A stretch of 64,000 nt of DNA from Agrococcus baldri (GTDB lineage Bacteria; Actinomycetota; Actinomycetes; Actinomycetales; Microbacteriaceae). Both the position numbers and the translations under genes were made by a program. Below the pieces are notes generated by a model. That model worked only from the letters and a program-made list of their open reading frames with translations, was not told the origin of the DNA and did not search any database. Below, one piece after another: positions 52,953 to 61,414 of this stretch (positions are counted from its first letter, which is position 1; each line of letters opens with the position of its first letter). The stretch lies in NCBI GenBank assembly GCA_007988785.1, contig BJUU01000001.1:277096-341095 (forward strand), read 5' to 3'.

Positions 52953-53408
52953 TCAGCCCGCGGTGCGCTGCCGCAGCTGGTCGAGCGCCTTCTCGAGCCG
53001 CCGCTGCCTGGTCTCCGCTGCCTTCGCCTCGGCGATCGATCGCGCCATCTCCTTGCGCTTCGACGGTGCGAGGGCATCGAAGGCGGCCTTCGCCGTCGGA
53101 TCCTCCTCGAGGGCGGCCGCGAGCTCCGGCGGCAGCTCGACGCTGCGCTCCGCGGTGTCGAGCGCGATCACGGCCTCGACCTCCTCGCCGTACTCGACGC
53201 CCAGCTCGGCGCGCGCGGCCTTGCTCAGGCCCACCATGCTGTCGCCGCCCATCTGACCGATGCGCAGCCGTGCCGTGCGGTCGCCGATCGTGACCGTGAC
53301 GGGCGCGTTCCTGGCCCCGCCCAGCTCGGTCACCTGCGCCTCGGTCAGCCGGATCGAGGCGGCCGGCCCCTCCTGCAGGATGGTGGTGCGGATGCGCAGC
53401 TCGCTCAT
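52953..53408 (-). CDS. YdeI/OmpD-associated-like protein with DUF1905 domain
   Basis: A 151-residue protein made of two known domains. A DUF1905-type beta-barrel comes first (about residues 4-80: RTTILQEGPAASIRLTEAQV, VTVTIGDRTARLRIGQMGGD, MVGLSKAARAELGVEYGEEV). A bacteriocin-protection-type helical domain follows (about 100-150: FDALAPSKRKEMARSIAEAK, RQRRLEKALDQLRQ). YdeI relatives are linked to resistance to polymyxin and other stresses, but the mechanism is unknown. It converges with the GNAT gene at a gap of only four bases. Confidence 0.85.
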   Translation of the reverse strand: MSELRIRTTILQEGPAASIRLTEAQVTELGGARNAPVTVTIGDRTARLRIGQMGGDSMVGLSKAARAELGVEYGEEVEAVIALDTAERSVELPPELAAALEEDPTAKAAFDALAPSKRKEMARSIAEAKAAETRQRRLEKALDQLRQRTAG

Positions 53409-53469
53409 GCGACGACCCTACGTCAGGCGCACGGCGCGGTCGAGGGTCGCGAGCCGCGCGGGCCGGCTC

Positions 53470-53475
53470 TACCGT
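53470..53475 (+). promoter_or_regulatory. -10 box of thpR, leaderless spacing
   Basis: TACCGT followed by six bases (GGGCGC) and ATG 53482. Confidence 0.5.
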
Positions 53476-53481
53476 GGGCGC

Positions 53482-54030
53482 ATGGGTCGGCGGATGTTCG
53501 TGGCGGTCGTGCCGCCAGAGGACGTGCGGGAGGATCTCGCCGCGTTCCTCGAGCCGCGCGAGGGGATGCGGTGGACGCCGCCGGATCGCATGCACGTCAC
53601 GCTCGCGTTCCTGCCCGACGTGCCGGAGCGCATCCTCGAGCCGCTCGAGGAGCGGCTGCGCACGGCGGTGGCCGACCTGCAGCCCTTCGCCTGCCGGCTC
53701 GCGGGCGCCGGCGCCTTCCCGCACCCGGATCGCCCCGCGGTGCTGTGGCTGGGCGTCGACCGCGGCCGGGCCGAGCTCGAGCTCGCCGCCCGTCGCGTGC
53801 GCGGCGCGGCGAACGACGCGGGCGCCGGCCCCGAGGGGCAGCGCGTCGTGCCGCACGTGACCCTCGCGCGCCCCGCCAGGGGTCGCAGCGCGCTGCGCTG
53901 GATCCGGGTGCTCGACACCTACCGCTCGCGCGAGTGGCGGGTCGACGAGCTCGAGCTGATCGATTCGCAGCTGCTGGGCCGCGGTCGCCGCCCCCTGCGC
54001 GAGGTGGCGGCTCGGCTGCCGCTGGGCTGA
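53482..54030 (+). CDS. thpR: RNA 2',3'-cyclic phosphodiesterase
   Basis: A 2H-phosphoesterase of 182 residues (LigT/ThpR) that opens 2',3'-cyclic phosphates on RNA. The two catalytic HxT motifs are HVTLAFL (His38, Thr40) and HVTLARP (His125, Thr127), at the expected spacing. FVAVVPPEDVREDLAAFL at the start is the family opening strand. The TANNNT box six bases before ATG 53482 sets the start; the open frame extends upstream to 53260 without conserved sequence. Confidence 0.92.
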   Translation: MGRRMFVAVVPPEDVREDLAAFLEPREGMRWTPPDRMHVTLAFLPDVPERILEPLEERLRTAVADLQPFACRLAGAGAFPHPDRPAVLWLGVDRGRAELELAARRVRGAANDAGAGPEGQRVVPHVTLARPARGRSALRWIRVLDTYRSREWRVDELELIDSQLLGRGRRPLREVAARLPLG

Positions 54031-54067
54031 GCGCGGCGTCGTTCACCGCTCGGCCACCTGTTTTGCC

Positions 54068-54073
54068 TACACT
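54068..54073 (+). promoter_or_regulatory. -10 box of the TIGR02206 gene, leaderless spacing
   Basis: TACACT followed by six bases and ATG 54080. The surrounding bases (CTGTTTTGCC) are locally AT-rich for this DNA. Confidence 0.55.
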
Positions 54074-54079
54074 GCAAGA

Positions 54080-54862
54080 ATGTTCTCAGCCGTCGTCCCG
54101 ATCGCGCGCATGCAGCCGTACGGCGTCGAGCACGTGACGGTGCTCGCGGTGACGGTCGTGCTGCTCGTCGCGCTGCCGATCGTCGTGCGCCGCGCGCCGG
54201 ATGTGCGACGGGTGGAGCGCTGGATCACGCGCGCCGGATGGATCATGCTCGGCGCCACGCTCCTGTGGCTCGCGTGGGGCATGCTGCCCTCCAACTGGGA
54301 CATCGACGAGTCGCTGCCGTTCCACTTCTCGGATGCGCTGCGCCTGGTGACCGCGATCGCGCTCATCACGCGCTCCGGCTGGGCGATCGTGCTGTCCTAC
54401 TTCTGGGGCCTCACGCTCAACCTGCAGGCGGTCATCACGCCAGACCTCAACTACTTCCAAGTGCCGCCGCTCGAGTTCGCGATGTACTGGCTGCTGCACG
54501 TCGCGGCCCTGCTCGCGCCCGTGGTGCTGATCTGGGGGCTCGGCTTCCAGCCCACCTGGTTCGGCTACGGCGCGGCCTTCGCGCTCACCGTCGGCTGGGC
54601 GGCCGTCGCCCTGGTGGCGAACTCGGTGACGGGCGCGAACTACGGCTACCTCAGCCGGGCGCCGGCCGGCCCCTCGATCCTCGACGCGCTCGGGCCGTGG
54701 CCGATCTACATCGCCTGGGAGGCGCTGCTGGTCGCCGCCGTCTGGGCGCTCATGACCTGGCCGTGGACGGCCAGGCGACTGAGGGCTCGCGCCTCGCTCG
54801 ACGACCGGCTGGGGCTCGTCCGCCGGCGCACCACGCGGGCGAAGCTCGCGCTGCACGGCTGA
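54080..54862 (+). CDS. TIGR02206 (YwaF-like) membrane protein
   Basis: A polytopic protein of 260 residues with seven predicted helices. Family hallmarks are LPFHFSDALRLVTAIALITR (about residues 79-98), WGLTLNLQAVITPDLNYF, and NYGYLSRAPAGPSILDALG then PWPIYIAWEALL (about 190-222). It belongs to the YwaF/TMEM164 group, whose role in bacteria is unknown. The ATG follows the -10 by six bases. It is read in the same direction as thpR and the SnoaL-like gene, each with its own leaderless promoter. Confidence 0.88.
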   Translation: MFSAVVPIARMQPYGVEHVTVLAVTVVLLVALPIVVRRAPDVRRVERWITRAGWIMLGATLLWLAWGMLPSNWDIDESLPFHFSDALRLVTAIALITRSGWAIVLSYFWGLTLNLQAVITPDLNYFQVPPLEFAMYWLLHVAALLAPVVLIWGLGFQPTWFGYGAAFALTVGWAAVALVANSVTGANYGYLSRAPAGPSILDALGPWPIYIAWEALLVAAVWALMTWPWTARRLRARASLDDRLGLVRRRTTRAKLALHG

Positions 54863-54893
54863 CCCGGGCCTGGCGCGCCGCCGGGGCGTCGGG

Positions 54894-54899
54894 TAGACA
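54894..54899 (+). promoter_or_regulatory. -10 box of the SnoaL-like gene, leaderless spacing
   Basis: TAGACA followed by six bases and ATG 54906. Confidence 0.5.
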
Positions 54900-54905
54900 C
54901 GCGGC

Positions 54906-55268
54906 ATGACGACTGCGCAGACCTGGCTGGACGGGTACATCCGCGCCTGGGAGTCGAAGGATCCCGCCCAGGCTCGCGCGCTCTTCACCGACGACGCCGA
55001 GTACTGGTTCCGGCCCGACGACCCCGAGCCCCTCCGCGGCGTCGACGCCATCGCCCGGATGTGGGCCGAGGAGGAGGAGCCGACCCGGGCGCAGCACGCG
55101 CTGTGCGTGCTGATCGAGGACGACCGGCTCGGCATCATCACCGGCACCGTCGACTACCCCGGGCACGACTCCTACTGCAACCTGTGGGAGGTGCACTTCG
55201 CCGCAGACGGCCGCGCGCAGCGGTTCGTCGAGTGGTACATGCCGGCGACCGCGCCCGACGAGGGCTGA
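54906..55268 (+). CDS. nuclear transport factor 2-like (SnoaL-like) protein
   Basis: A 120-residue cone-shaped alpha+beta barrel protein. TWLDGYIRAWESKDPAQARALFTDDAEYWFRP (two stretches, about 6-37) is the common N-terminal helix pair and first strand of SnoaL-like domains. GIITGTVDYPGHDSYCNLWEVHF gives the central strands, and the C-terminus is FVEWYMP. Ligand or enzymatic role is unknown; no cyclase-specific residues can be claimed. Confidence 0.8.
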   Translation: MTTAQTWLDGYIRAWESKDPAQARALFTDDAEYWFRPDDPEPLRGVDAIARMWAEEEEPTRAQHALCVLIEDDRLGIITGTVDYPGHDSYCNLWEVHFAADGRAQRFVEWYMPATAPDEG

Positions 55269-55279
55269 CCGGCGCAGGG

Positions 55280-56527
55280 TCAGGCGCCCTCGCGGCGCGG
55301 CTCGACCTCCATCTGCCCCCACGGGCTGCCGTACTCCCCCAGCAGGTCGAGAAAGGGCTTCGGCGGCATCGCCTCCGGCCCGAGCACGCCCGTGCCCGAC
55401 CACACGCCGGTCGCGAGCAGCTCGAGCGCGATGACCGGGTTGATCGCCGTCTGCCACACCACGCACTGGTGCCCGTACTCGGCCATCGACCAGGCGTTGT
55501 CGACCACGTGGTAGAGGTAGGTCGAGCGCGGCCGCCCGTCGATGCCGGTGCCGCGCACCCAGACGCCTGCGCACGTCTTGCCCGTCATCACCGGCCCGAT
55601 GGTCGCGGGATCGGGCAGGCAGGCCGCGACCACGTCGCGCGGCGACACCTCGACGCCGCCGACGCGCACCTTCTCGGTGCTGTCGAGCCCGAGCGTGTTG
55701 AGCGTCTTGAGCACGCCGATGAACTCCTCGCCCAGGCCGTACTTGAAGGTGACGCGCTCGCAGTCGATCCAGCGCGGCATGAGCAGCACCTCCTCGTGCT
55801 CGACGTTGACGCACTCGACCGGGCCGATGCCCTCGGGGAAGTCGAACACCTCCGGCTCGCTGAAGGGCTCGGTCGTGAACCAGCCGCCGTCCGTCTCGGC
55901 GCGCGAGCGCTCCCAGATCACGGGCGGGTTCAGGCACTCCTCGATGGTGGTCCAGATCGAGAAGGAGGGCGCGAAGATCTCGTTGCCGTCGTCGTCGTGC
56001 ACGGCGAGGTTCGCGCCGTCGCGCGTGCCGAGCTCGGTGATGGTCTCGAAGAGCTCGTCGGCGGCGTAGCGGGCGAAGACATCCGACATGCCCGGTTCGA
56101 CGCCCATGCCGACGAGCGCGAGCCGGCCGGCCGCCTCCCACGCCTCGGCCCTCGCGAACTGCTCGTCGCCGAGCTTGACGCCGACCTTGCGGTAGGGCTC
56201 CACCTCGTGCCGGGTCGACAGGCTCATCGCCATGTCGAGGTAGTCGGCGCCCGCGGCGAGCGCGCCGTCGAAGATCGGCATCACGAAGCGCGGGTCGACC
56301 GCGTTCATCACGTGCGTGATGCCGTGCTCGCGGCACAGGGCCGCGACCGAGTCGGGGTCGGATGCGTCCACCTGCGCGGCCGTGAACCTCGCGTCCGCGC
56401 TCGCGGCGCGATCCGCGCGCGCCTCGTCGTAGTCGGCGATCACGATCGATTCGTAGAAGTCGCGTCGCGCGGCGATGGCGGCGAAGGCGCCGCCCACACC
56501 GCCGGCGCCGATCAGCAGGATGCGCAT
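55280..56527 (-). CDS. saccharopine dehydrogenase-family oxidoreductase
   Basis: A 415-residue NAD(P)-binding enzyme. The Rossmann loop is LLIGAGGVGGAFAAIAARRD (about residues 4-23), and IADYDEARADRAA gives the cofactor-specificity acid. ALVGMGVEPGMSDVFARYAA (about 148-167) and GADYLDMAMSLS match the Lys1/carboxynorspermidine-synthase group. The enzyme joins or splits an amino acid and a keto or aldehyde partner by reductive amination chemistry. It diverges from an APC permease-aminotransferase-Lrp operon, which suggests lysine, diamine or polyamine metabolism rather than fungal-type lysine synthesis. ATG 56527 follows GAGAGGGG. Confidence 0.87.
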   Translation of the reverse strand: MRILLIGAGGVGGAFAAIAARRDFYESIVIADYDEARADRAASADARFTAAQVDASDPDSVAALCREHGITHVMNAVDPRFVMPIFDGALAAGADYLDMAMSLSTRHEVEPYRKVGVKLGDEQFARAEAWEAAGRLALVGMGVEPGMSDVFARYAADELFETITELGTRDGANLAVHDDDGNEIFAPSFSIWTTIEECLNPPVIWERSRAETDGGWFTTEPFSEPEVFDFPEGIGPVECVNVEHEEVLLMPRWIDCERVTFKYGLGEEFIGVLKTLNTLGLDSTEKVRVGGVEVSPRDVVAACLPDPATIGPVMTGKTCAGVWVRGTGIDGRPRSTYLYHVVDNAWSMAEYGHQCVVWQTAINPVIALELLATGVWSGTGVLGPEAMPPKPFLDLLGEYGSPWGQMEVEPRREGA

Positions 56528-56559
56528 GCCGGGCCCCTCTCTTGCGAATGGTGGGCACG

Positions 56560-56565
56560 ACTCTA
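56560..56565 (-). promoter_or_regulatory. -10 box of the saccharopine dehydrogenase-like gene
   Basis: TAGAGT on the minus strand, about 33 bases before ATG 56527, giving a short leader with a ribosome site. Confidence 0.4.
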
Positions 56566-56669
56566 GTGGAAGCGCGACGGAATCAGTAGGGTGTCGCAGT
56601 AGTAGGCGCGGAAACAGCACGTACAACGATGTCGCACCCCGATTTCCGTCGCCACGTGTGGGAGGAATC

Positions 56670-58205
56670 GTGAGCGAACGCATCGCAGGCCGGTCGGCGG
56701 CACCGGCACCGCGCAGCGAGCTGAAGGCCGGCGCGATCGGCTTCTGGGATGCGCTGATCATCGGCCTGGCCGCCACCTCGCCGGCGTACACGATCGCCGC
56801 CATCATCGGCGGGCTCGTGCTCTTCAGCGGCGTGCACGCCCCGGGCGTGATGATCGCGAGCTTCATCCCGATGCTGCTGATCGCATCCGCCTTCTACTAC
56901 CTGAACACCGTCGACCAGGACTCGGGCACCACCTTCTCGTGGGTGACGCGCGCCATGGGCCCGTGGTTCGGCTGGATCGGCGGCTGGGCGATCACCATGA
57001 CGGGCGTGCTCATCATCGGCTCGCTCGCCGAGGTGGGCGTGCGCTACTCGCTGCTGACCTTCGGGCTCGAGGACGCCGCCTACGACCCGGTGCTCGTGCG
57101 CGTGCTCGCCGTGCTGCTCATCCTGCTGATGACCGCGATCTGCGTCTGGGGCACCGAGATCTCGGCGCGGCTGCAGAACGTGCTCATCGTCTTCCAGATC
57201 GTCTCGCTGCTCGCGTTCGCCGTCGTGGCGCTCGTGCAGGTCTACTCGGGCACCTCGCCCTTCGAGTCGATCGAGCCGTCGTGGGAGTGGCTCAACCCCT
57301 TCGGCGGCGGCTGGGCCGGCGTGACCGCGGGCCTGCTGCTGGGCGTGTTCGCCTACTGGGGCTGGGAGTCGGCCGTCAACCTCACCGAGGAGACCACCGA
57401 CTCGTCGCGCGCGCCCGGGCTCGCGGCCGTGTGGTCGACGGTGGTGCTGGTCGTCACCTACGTCTCGGTGACGATCGCGGTCGTCGCGCTCGCCGGCACC
57501 ACCTTCCTGGCGGACAACGCCGGCGAGGAGGACGCGATCTTCCAGATCCTGGCGAGTGAGTCGATGGGGCCGTGGGCGTGGATCGTGATGCTGTCGGTGG
57601 CGACGAGCGCCATCGCCTCCACCCAGACCACGATCATCCCCGCCTCGCGCACGGCCCTGAGCATGGCCAGGCGGCGGGCGCTGCCGGCGATGTTCGGTCG
57701 CGTGCACCCGCGGTTCCGCACCCCCGACACGGCCACCTGGTGGGTGGCGGGCATCGCGATCGTCTACTACCTCGTGCTGGGGGTGCTGAGCGAGACGGCC
57801 CTGTGGGATTCGCTCACGGCGCTCGGCCTGCTGATCGCCTTCTACTACGCGCTCACCGGCATCGCCTGCGCCGTCTACTTCCGGCGCAGGCTGACGAGCA
57901 GCGTCAAGGACTTCCTCCTCATCGGCCTGGGCCCGGTGGTGGGCGCGGCGATGCTGCTGTGGCTGCTCGTGGCGGCGATCATCGACTACGGCAACCCCGA
58001 GAACTCCTACAGCGAGACCGCCTGGTTCGGGCTCGGCCCGCCGCTCGTCATCGGTGTCGCCATCTTCCTCGCCGGCATCGTGACGATGGTCGTCTGGTAC
58101 TTCCGCGACCGGCGCTTCTGGGAGGAGCGCCCCTCGACCGCAGAGATCGACCTGCCGCTGCTCGCCGCAGAGCGCGAGCGCCGCACGAAGGAGGACGCCT
58201 CATGA
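56670..58205 (+). CDS. APC-superfamily amino acid/amine permease
   Basis: A 511-residue transporter with 12 predicted helices and a hydrophilic C-terminus. IGFWDALIIGLAATSPAYTIAA (about residues 19-40, written here as the helix-1 region) holds the GxA/ASP substrate motif of the family. SGTTFSWVTRAMGPWFGWIGGW and GLLLGVFAYWGWESAVNLTEE (helix 6, with the conserved E and unwound segment) follow. It resembles the AAT/putrescine-importer type. GTG 56670 is preceded by GGGAGGA. Its stop overlaps the aminotransferase start as ATGA, so the two work together in uptake and breakdown of an amine or amino acid. Confidence 0.88.
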   Translation: MSERIAGRSAAPAPRSELKAGAIGFWDALIIGLAATSPAYTIAAIIGGLVLFSGVHAPGVMIASFIPMLLIASAFYYLNTVDQDSGTTFSWVTRAMGPWFGWIGGWAITMTGVLIIGSLAEVGVRYSLLTFGLEDAAYDPVLVRVLAVLLILLMTAICVWGTEISARLQNVLIVFQIVSLLAFAVVALVQVYSGTSPFESIEPSWEWLNPFGGGWAGVTAGLLLGVFAYWGWESAVNLTEETTDSSRAPGLAAVWSTVVLVVTYVSVTIAVVALAGTTFLADNAGEEDAIFQILASESMGPWAWIVMLSVATSAIASTQTTIIPASRTALSMARRRALPAMFGRVHPRFRTPDTATWWVAGIAIVYYLVLGVLSETALWDSLTALGLLIAFYYALTGIACAVYFRRRLTSSVKDFLLIGLGPVVGAAMLLWLLVAAIIDYGNPENSYSETAWFGLGPPLVIGVAIFLAGIVTMVVWYFRDRRFWEERPSTAEIDLPLLAAERERRTKEDAS

Positions 58206-59542
58206 CGCAGCCGAACGACCACCTCTGGATGCACTTCAGCCGCATGGCCGAGCCGTCGCTCGCGCCCGTGATCGTGCGCGGCGAGGGCGCCTACGTCTAC
58301 GACCAGGCAGGCAGGCGCTACCTCGACGGGCTCGCGGGCCTGTTCGTCAACCAGCTCGGCCACGGGCGGGCCGATCTCGCCGCGGTCGCGGCCGAGCAGG
58401 CATCCACCCTGGCCTTCTTCCCGCTCTGGTCGTACGCGCATCCGCCCGCCATCGCCCTGGCCGACAAGGTCGCCTCGCTCGCCCCGGGCGACCTCGACCA
58501 CGTCTTCTTCACCTCCGGCGGCAGCGAGGCGGTCGAGACGGCCTGGAAGCTCGCGAAGAACTACTTCCGGCTCACCGGCAAGCCGATGAAGCACAAGGTG
58601 ATCAGCCGCGCCATCGCCTATCACGGCACCACGCACGGGGCGCTGTCGATCACGGGGCTGCCGCCGCTCAAGCAGCAGTTCGAGCCGCTCGTGCCCTCGA
58701 CCTTCCGGGTGCCGAACACCAACATCTACCGCGCGCCGATCCACGGCGACGACCCCGAGGCCTTCGGCCGCTGGGCCGCCGACCAGATCGAGGTGGCCCT
58801 CGAGCAGGAGGGCCCCGAGACGGTGGCGGCCGTCTTCCTCGAGCCGGTGCAGAACGCCGGCGGATGCTTCCCTCCCCCGCCCGGCTACTTCCAGCGGGTG
58901 CGCGAGATCTGCGACCGGCACGACGTGCTGCTCGTCTCGGACGAGGTGATCTGCGCCTTCGGCCGGCTCGGCACGATGTTCGGGGCGGAGCGCTACGGCT
59001 ACCAGCCCGACATCATCACGTGCGCGAAGGGCATCACCTCGGGGTACGCGCCGCTCGGCGCGATGATCGCGAGCGAGCGGCTGTTCGCACCGTTCCGCGA
59101 GGCCGGCGCCTCGTTCGCCCACGGCTACACCTTCGGCGGCCACCCCGTCGCCACCGCCGTCGGCCTCAAGAACCTCGAGATCTTCGAGGAGGAGGGCGTG
59201 CTCGAGCACGTGCGGGCGAACGAGGGCGCCTTCCGCGCCACCCTCGAGCGGCTCACCGACCTGCCGATCGTGGGCGATGTGCGCGGCGAGGGCTACTTCT
59301 ACGGCATCGAGCTGGTGAAGGACAAGGCGACCAAGGCCACCTTCGACGAGGACGAGAGCGAGCGGCTGCTGCGCGGGTTCCTGTCGACGGCGCTGTTCGA
59401 CGCCGGCCTCTACTGCCGCGCCGACGACCGCGGCGACCCCGTCATCCAGCTCTCGCCGTCGCTCATCTGCGAGCAGTCGCACTTCGACGAGATGGAGCAG
59501 ATCCTGCGCGGCGTGCTGACGGATGCCTGGGCTCGCCTGTGA
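58202..59542 (+). CDS. class III aminotransferase (omega-amine/polyamine type)
   Basis: A fold-type I PLP enzyme of 446 residues that removes terminal amino groups. HVFFTSGGSEAVETAWKLAKNY (about residues 100-121), the AYHGTTHGALSITG substrate loop, VFLEPVQNAGGCFPPP, LVSDEVICAFGRLGTMFGAE and the PLP-lysine block IITCAKGITSGYAPLGA are all in place. The HLWMHFSRM start and the HGYTFGGHPVA motif are those of the beta-alanine/putrescine/GABA transaminase cluster. The exact amine is not readable. ATGA overlap with the permease and GTGA overlap with the Lrp gene give a three-gene operon. Confidence 0.92.
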   Translation: MTQPNDHLWMHFSRMAEPSLAPVIVRGEGAYVYDQAGRRYLDGLAGLFVNQLGHGRADLAAVAAEQASTLAFFPLWSYAHPPAIALADKVASLAPGDLDHVFFTSGGSEAVETAWKLAKNYFRLTGKPMKHKVISRAIAYHGTTHGALSITGLPPLKQQFEPLVPSTFRVPNTNIYRAPIHGDDPEAFGRWAADQIEVALEQEGPETVAAVFLEPVQNAGGCFPPPPGYFQRVREICDRHDVLLVSDEVICAFGRLGTMFGAERYGYQPDIITCAKGITSGYAPLGAMIASERLFAPFREAGASFAHGYTFGGHPVATAVGLKNLEIFEEEGVLEHVRANEGAFRATLERLTDLPIVGDVRGEGYFYGIELVKDKATKATFDEDESERLLRGFLSTALFDAGLYCRADDRGDPVIQLSPSLICEQSHFDEMEQILRGVLTDAWARL

Positions 59543-59985
59543 GCCTCGACGAGACCGACAAGGCGATCGTCGCCGCGCTGCAGCGCGACGGGCGCGCGCC
59601 CTATGCGGCGATCGCCGCGGCGGTCGGGCTGTCGGAGACGGCGGTGCGGAACCGCGTGAAGCGGCTCACCGAGGCGGGCGTGATGCAGATCGTCGCGGTC
59701 ACCGACCCGGGCCAGCTCGGGTTCGCGCGGCAGGCGATGATCGGCGTGCGCACCGACGGCGATCTCGAGGCCGTCGCCGCCGCCCTCGCCGCGCTGCCGG
59801 AGGTCGACTACGTGGTCATCACGGCGGGCTCCTACGACGTGCTCGCCGAGGTCGTGTGCGTCGACGACGCGCACCTGCTCGAGCTCGTCTCCAAGCGCAT
59901 CCGCTCGATCGACGGCATCCGCGAGACCGACACGCTCATGTACCTGAAGCTGCAGCACGAGACCTACGCGTGGGGCGTGCGCTGA
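59539..59985 (+). CDS. Lrp/AsnC-family regulator
   Basis: A 148-residue transcription factor. The winged helix covers residues 4-55 (DETDKAIVAALQRDGRAPYA, IAAAVGLSETAVRNRVKRLT), and the C-terminal RAM/ligand domain (VITAGSYDVLAEVVCVDDAH and IRETDTLMYLKLQ) binds amino acids. GTG 59539 overlaps the aminotransferase stop. Such regulators often respond to the substrate of the neighbouring catabolic genes, so it probably controls this operon and maybe the divergent dehydrogenase. Confidence 0.92.
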   Translation: MSLDETDKAIVAALQRDGRAPYAAIAAAVGLSETAVRNRVKRLTEAGVMQIVAVTDPGQLGFARQAMIGVRTDGDLEAVAAALAALPEVDYVVITAGSYDVLAEVVCVDDAHLLELVSKRIRSIDGIRETDTLMYLKLQHETYAWGVR

Positions 59986-60018
59986 GGCGAGCGGGCGGCG
60001 TGCGCGTGCCGCTCTCGC

Positions 60019-60396
60019 TCAGCGCGCGCCCAGCACGACGTGCGCGATGAGGTGGTCGAGCCGTCGCACGTCGACGGCCTTGCCGACCTTGATCTTGATG
60101 TGCCCGGCCCTGGTCCAGAGCTCGAGCTCCGCGTTGAGGTCGAGCGTGCCCGCGTTCTCGGACGACCACATGTTGATCGCGGAGTAAGGCAGCGAGTACA
60201 TCTCGACCTTCTTGCCCGTCAGTCCCTGCGCGTCGCGGACGATCAGCCGGCGATCGGTGAACACCGCCGAGTCGCGAAAGGTCTTGAACGCCGCGATCGG
60301 CCGCTCGCCCTCCACGAGCATCGCGGGGATGTCGTTCGGGATGGGCGTCTCGGCGACGAAGGTCCAGGCAGTGATGGGTGCGGTCTCGACAGTCAT
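60019..60396 (-). CDS. bacterial PH-domain protein (bPH_1, YvbH-like)
   Basis: A 125-residue cytosolic protein with a single bacterial pleckstrin-homology fold. SAVFTDRRLIVRDAQGLTGKKVEMYSLPY (two stretches, about 44-72) is the hallmark strand pair of the YvbH/PH_1 group, and the end holds GHIKIKVGKAVDVRRLDHLI. There is no membrane segment. The binding partner is unknown. The ATG has AGAGGAAA upstream. It converges with the Lrp gene. Confidence 0.85.
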   Translation of the reverse strand: MTVETAPITAWTFVAETPIPNDIPAMLVEGERPIAAFKTFRDSAVFTDRRLIVRDAQGLTGKKVEMYSLPYSAINMWSSENAGTLDLNAELELWTRAGHIKIKVGKAVDVRRLDHLIAHVVLGAR

Positions 60397-60506
60397 GGAT
60401 TTCCTCTGCTGGGGGGAGGGACGTTCGAACGGTACCCGGAGCCGGTGACACGGGGTCGACAGGCGCGGCCGGATGCGCGACGATCCCAGGGACGGACGGA
60501 GCGCGG

Positions 60507-61100
60507 ATGGGCATGGTCACCTGCGACATCACGGTGTCGGTCGACGGGTGCGCGGCGGGGCCGGGGCAGAGCGCCGAGGAGCCGCTCGGGCGCGGCGGCG
60601 AGTCGCTGCACCGCTGGCAGTTCGAGGGCGGCGGGGAGCACACGGCGGAGGTCGCAGGCATCCTCGGGCACGGCGCATACATCATGGGTCGCAACATGTT
60701 CGGTCCGCCCCGCGTCGGCGGCTTCGACGAGCCATGGCGCGGCTGGTGGGGCGAGGAGCCTCCGTACCGCGCGCCCGTCTTCGTGCTCACGCACACGGCG
60801 CAGGAGCCAGTCGAGATGGCGGGTGGCACCACCTTCCACTTCGTCACCGGCGGGCCGCAGGCAGCCTTCGAGCTCGCCCGCGACGCCGCCGGCGAGCGCA
60901 CGTTCGCGATCGCGGGCGGCGCGAGCACCGTCGACCAGTTCCTCGCGGCCGGCCTCATCGACGAGCTGCGGCTGCACATCGCGCCGATCGTGCTGGGCGG
61001 CGGCGAGCGGCTCTTCGCGGCCTCCGGGCCGGTCGTGCTCACGCCCGTGTCGGCGCGCGCGACGCCGCTGGTGACGCACGTCACCTACCGGCTCGGCTGA
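60507..61100 (+). CDS. dihydrofolate reductase-family protein (RibD C-terminal-like)
   Basis: A 197-residue NADPH-dependent reductase-like fold. CDITVSVDGCAAGPGQSAEEPLG opens it, GHGAYIMGRNMFGPPR (about residues 58-73) is the YyaP/RibD strand-loop, and FAIAGGASTVDQFLAAGLIDELRLHIAPIVLGGGERLF (two parts, about 137-173) is the family's nucleotide-binding end. True folate or riboflavin activity is unlikely without the RibD deaminase domain. ATG 60507 is chosen, with GGACGGAG before it; ATG 60513 is possible. Confidence 0.85.
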   Translation: MGMVTCDITVSVDGCAAGPGQSAEEPLGRGGESLHRWQFEGGGEHTAEVAGILGHGAYIMGRNMFGPPRVGGFDEPWRGWWGEEPPYRAPVFVLTHTAQEPVEMAGGTTFHFVTGGPQAAFELARDAAGERTFAIAGGASTVDQFLAAGLIDELRLHIAPIVLGGGERLFAASGPVVLTPVSARATPLVTHVTYRLG

Positions 61101-61111
61101 CACGGGGCTGG

Positions 61112-61411
61112 ATGGTGGTGGAGCGCTCCGACGACAGCCGGTGGATAGTGGTGGACGGCCGGCGCTGGCGGGCCGAGGATCCCGCGCTCGAGCCGGCGAC
61201 GGCGGCGCGGCTGCGCTCGCACCTCGGCCGCGCGCGATCCGCTGTGCGCGCGGCCGAGGACGACGCCGCGAGGCGGCGCGCACGCGACCGCGTGCAGCTG
61301 GCGAAGGAGGGGCTCGGCGAGCGCGGCACCGCGTGGTGGGAGCTCGAGCCCCCGGAGCGCGCCGCACGCGCCGCCGAGCGGCTCGCGCGGCTGGACGACG
61401 CGGCCGGTTGA
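61112..61411 (+). CDS. small conserved actinobacterial protein
   Basis: A 99-residue, mostly charged protein. It begins MVVERSDDSRWIVVDGRRWR, with the WR.....PALE pattern, has a long Arg/Ala/Glu helix (LRSHLGRARSAVRAAEDD) and ends with KEGLGERGTAWWELEPPERA. I recognise the pattern from small proteins often labelled biopolymer-transport or hypothetical, but no function is known. It lies eleven bases after the DHFR-like gene on the same strand. Confidence 0.7.
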   Translation: MVVERSDDSRWIVVDGRRWRAEDPALEPATAARLRSHLGRARSAVRAAEDDAARRRARDRVQLAKEGLGERGTAWWELEPPERAARAAERLARLDDAAG

Positions 61412-61414
61412 GCC

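Noticed and set aside
55280..56527. Lys1-type lysine biosynthesis enzyme.
   Set aside because: The window already has the diaminopimelate route (dapC, dapD, dapE), so a fungal-type saccharopine route is unlikely.
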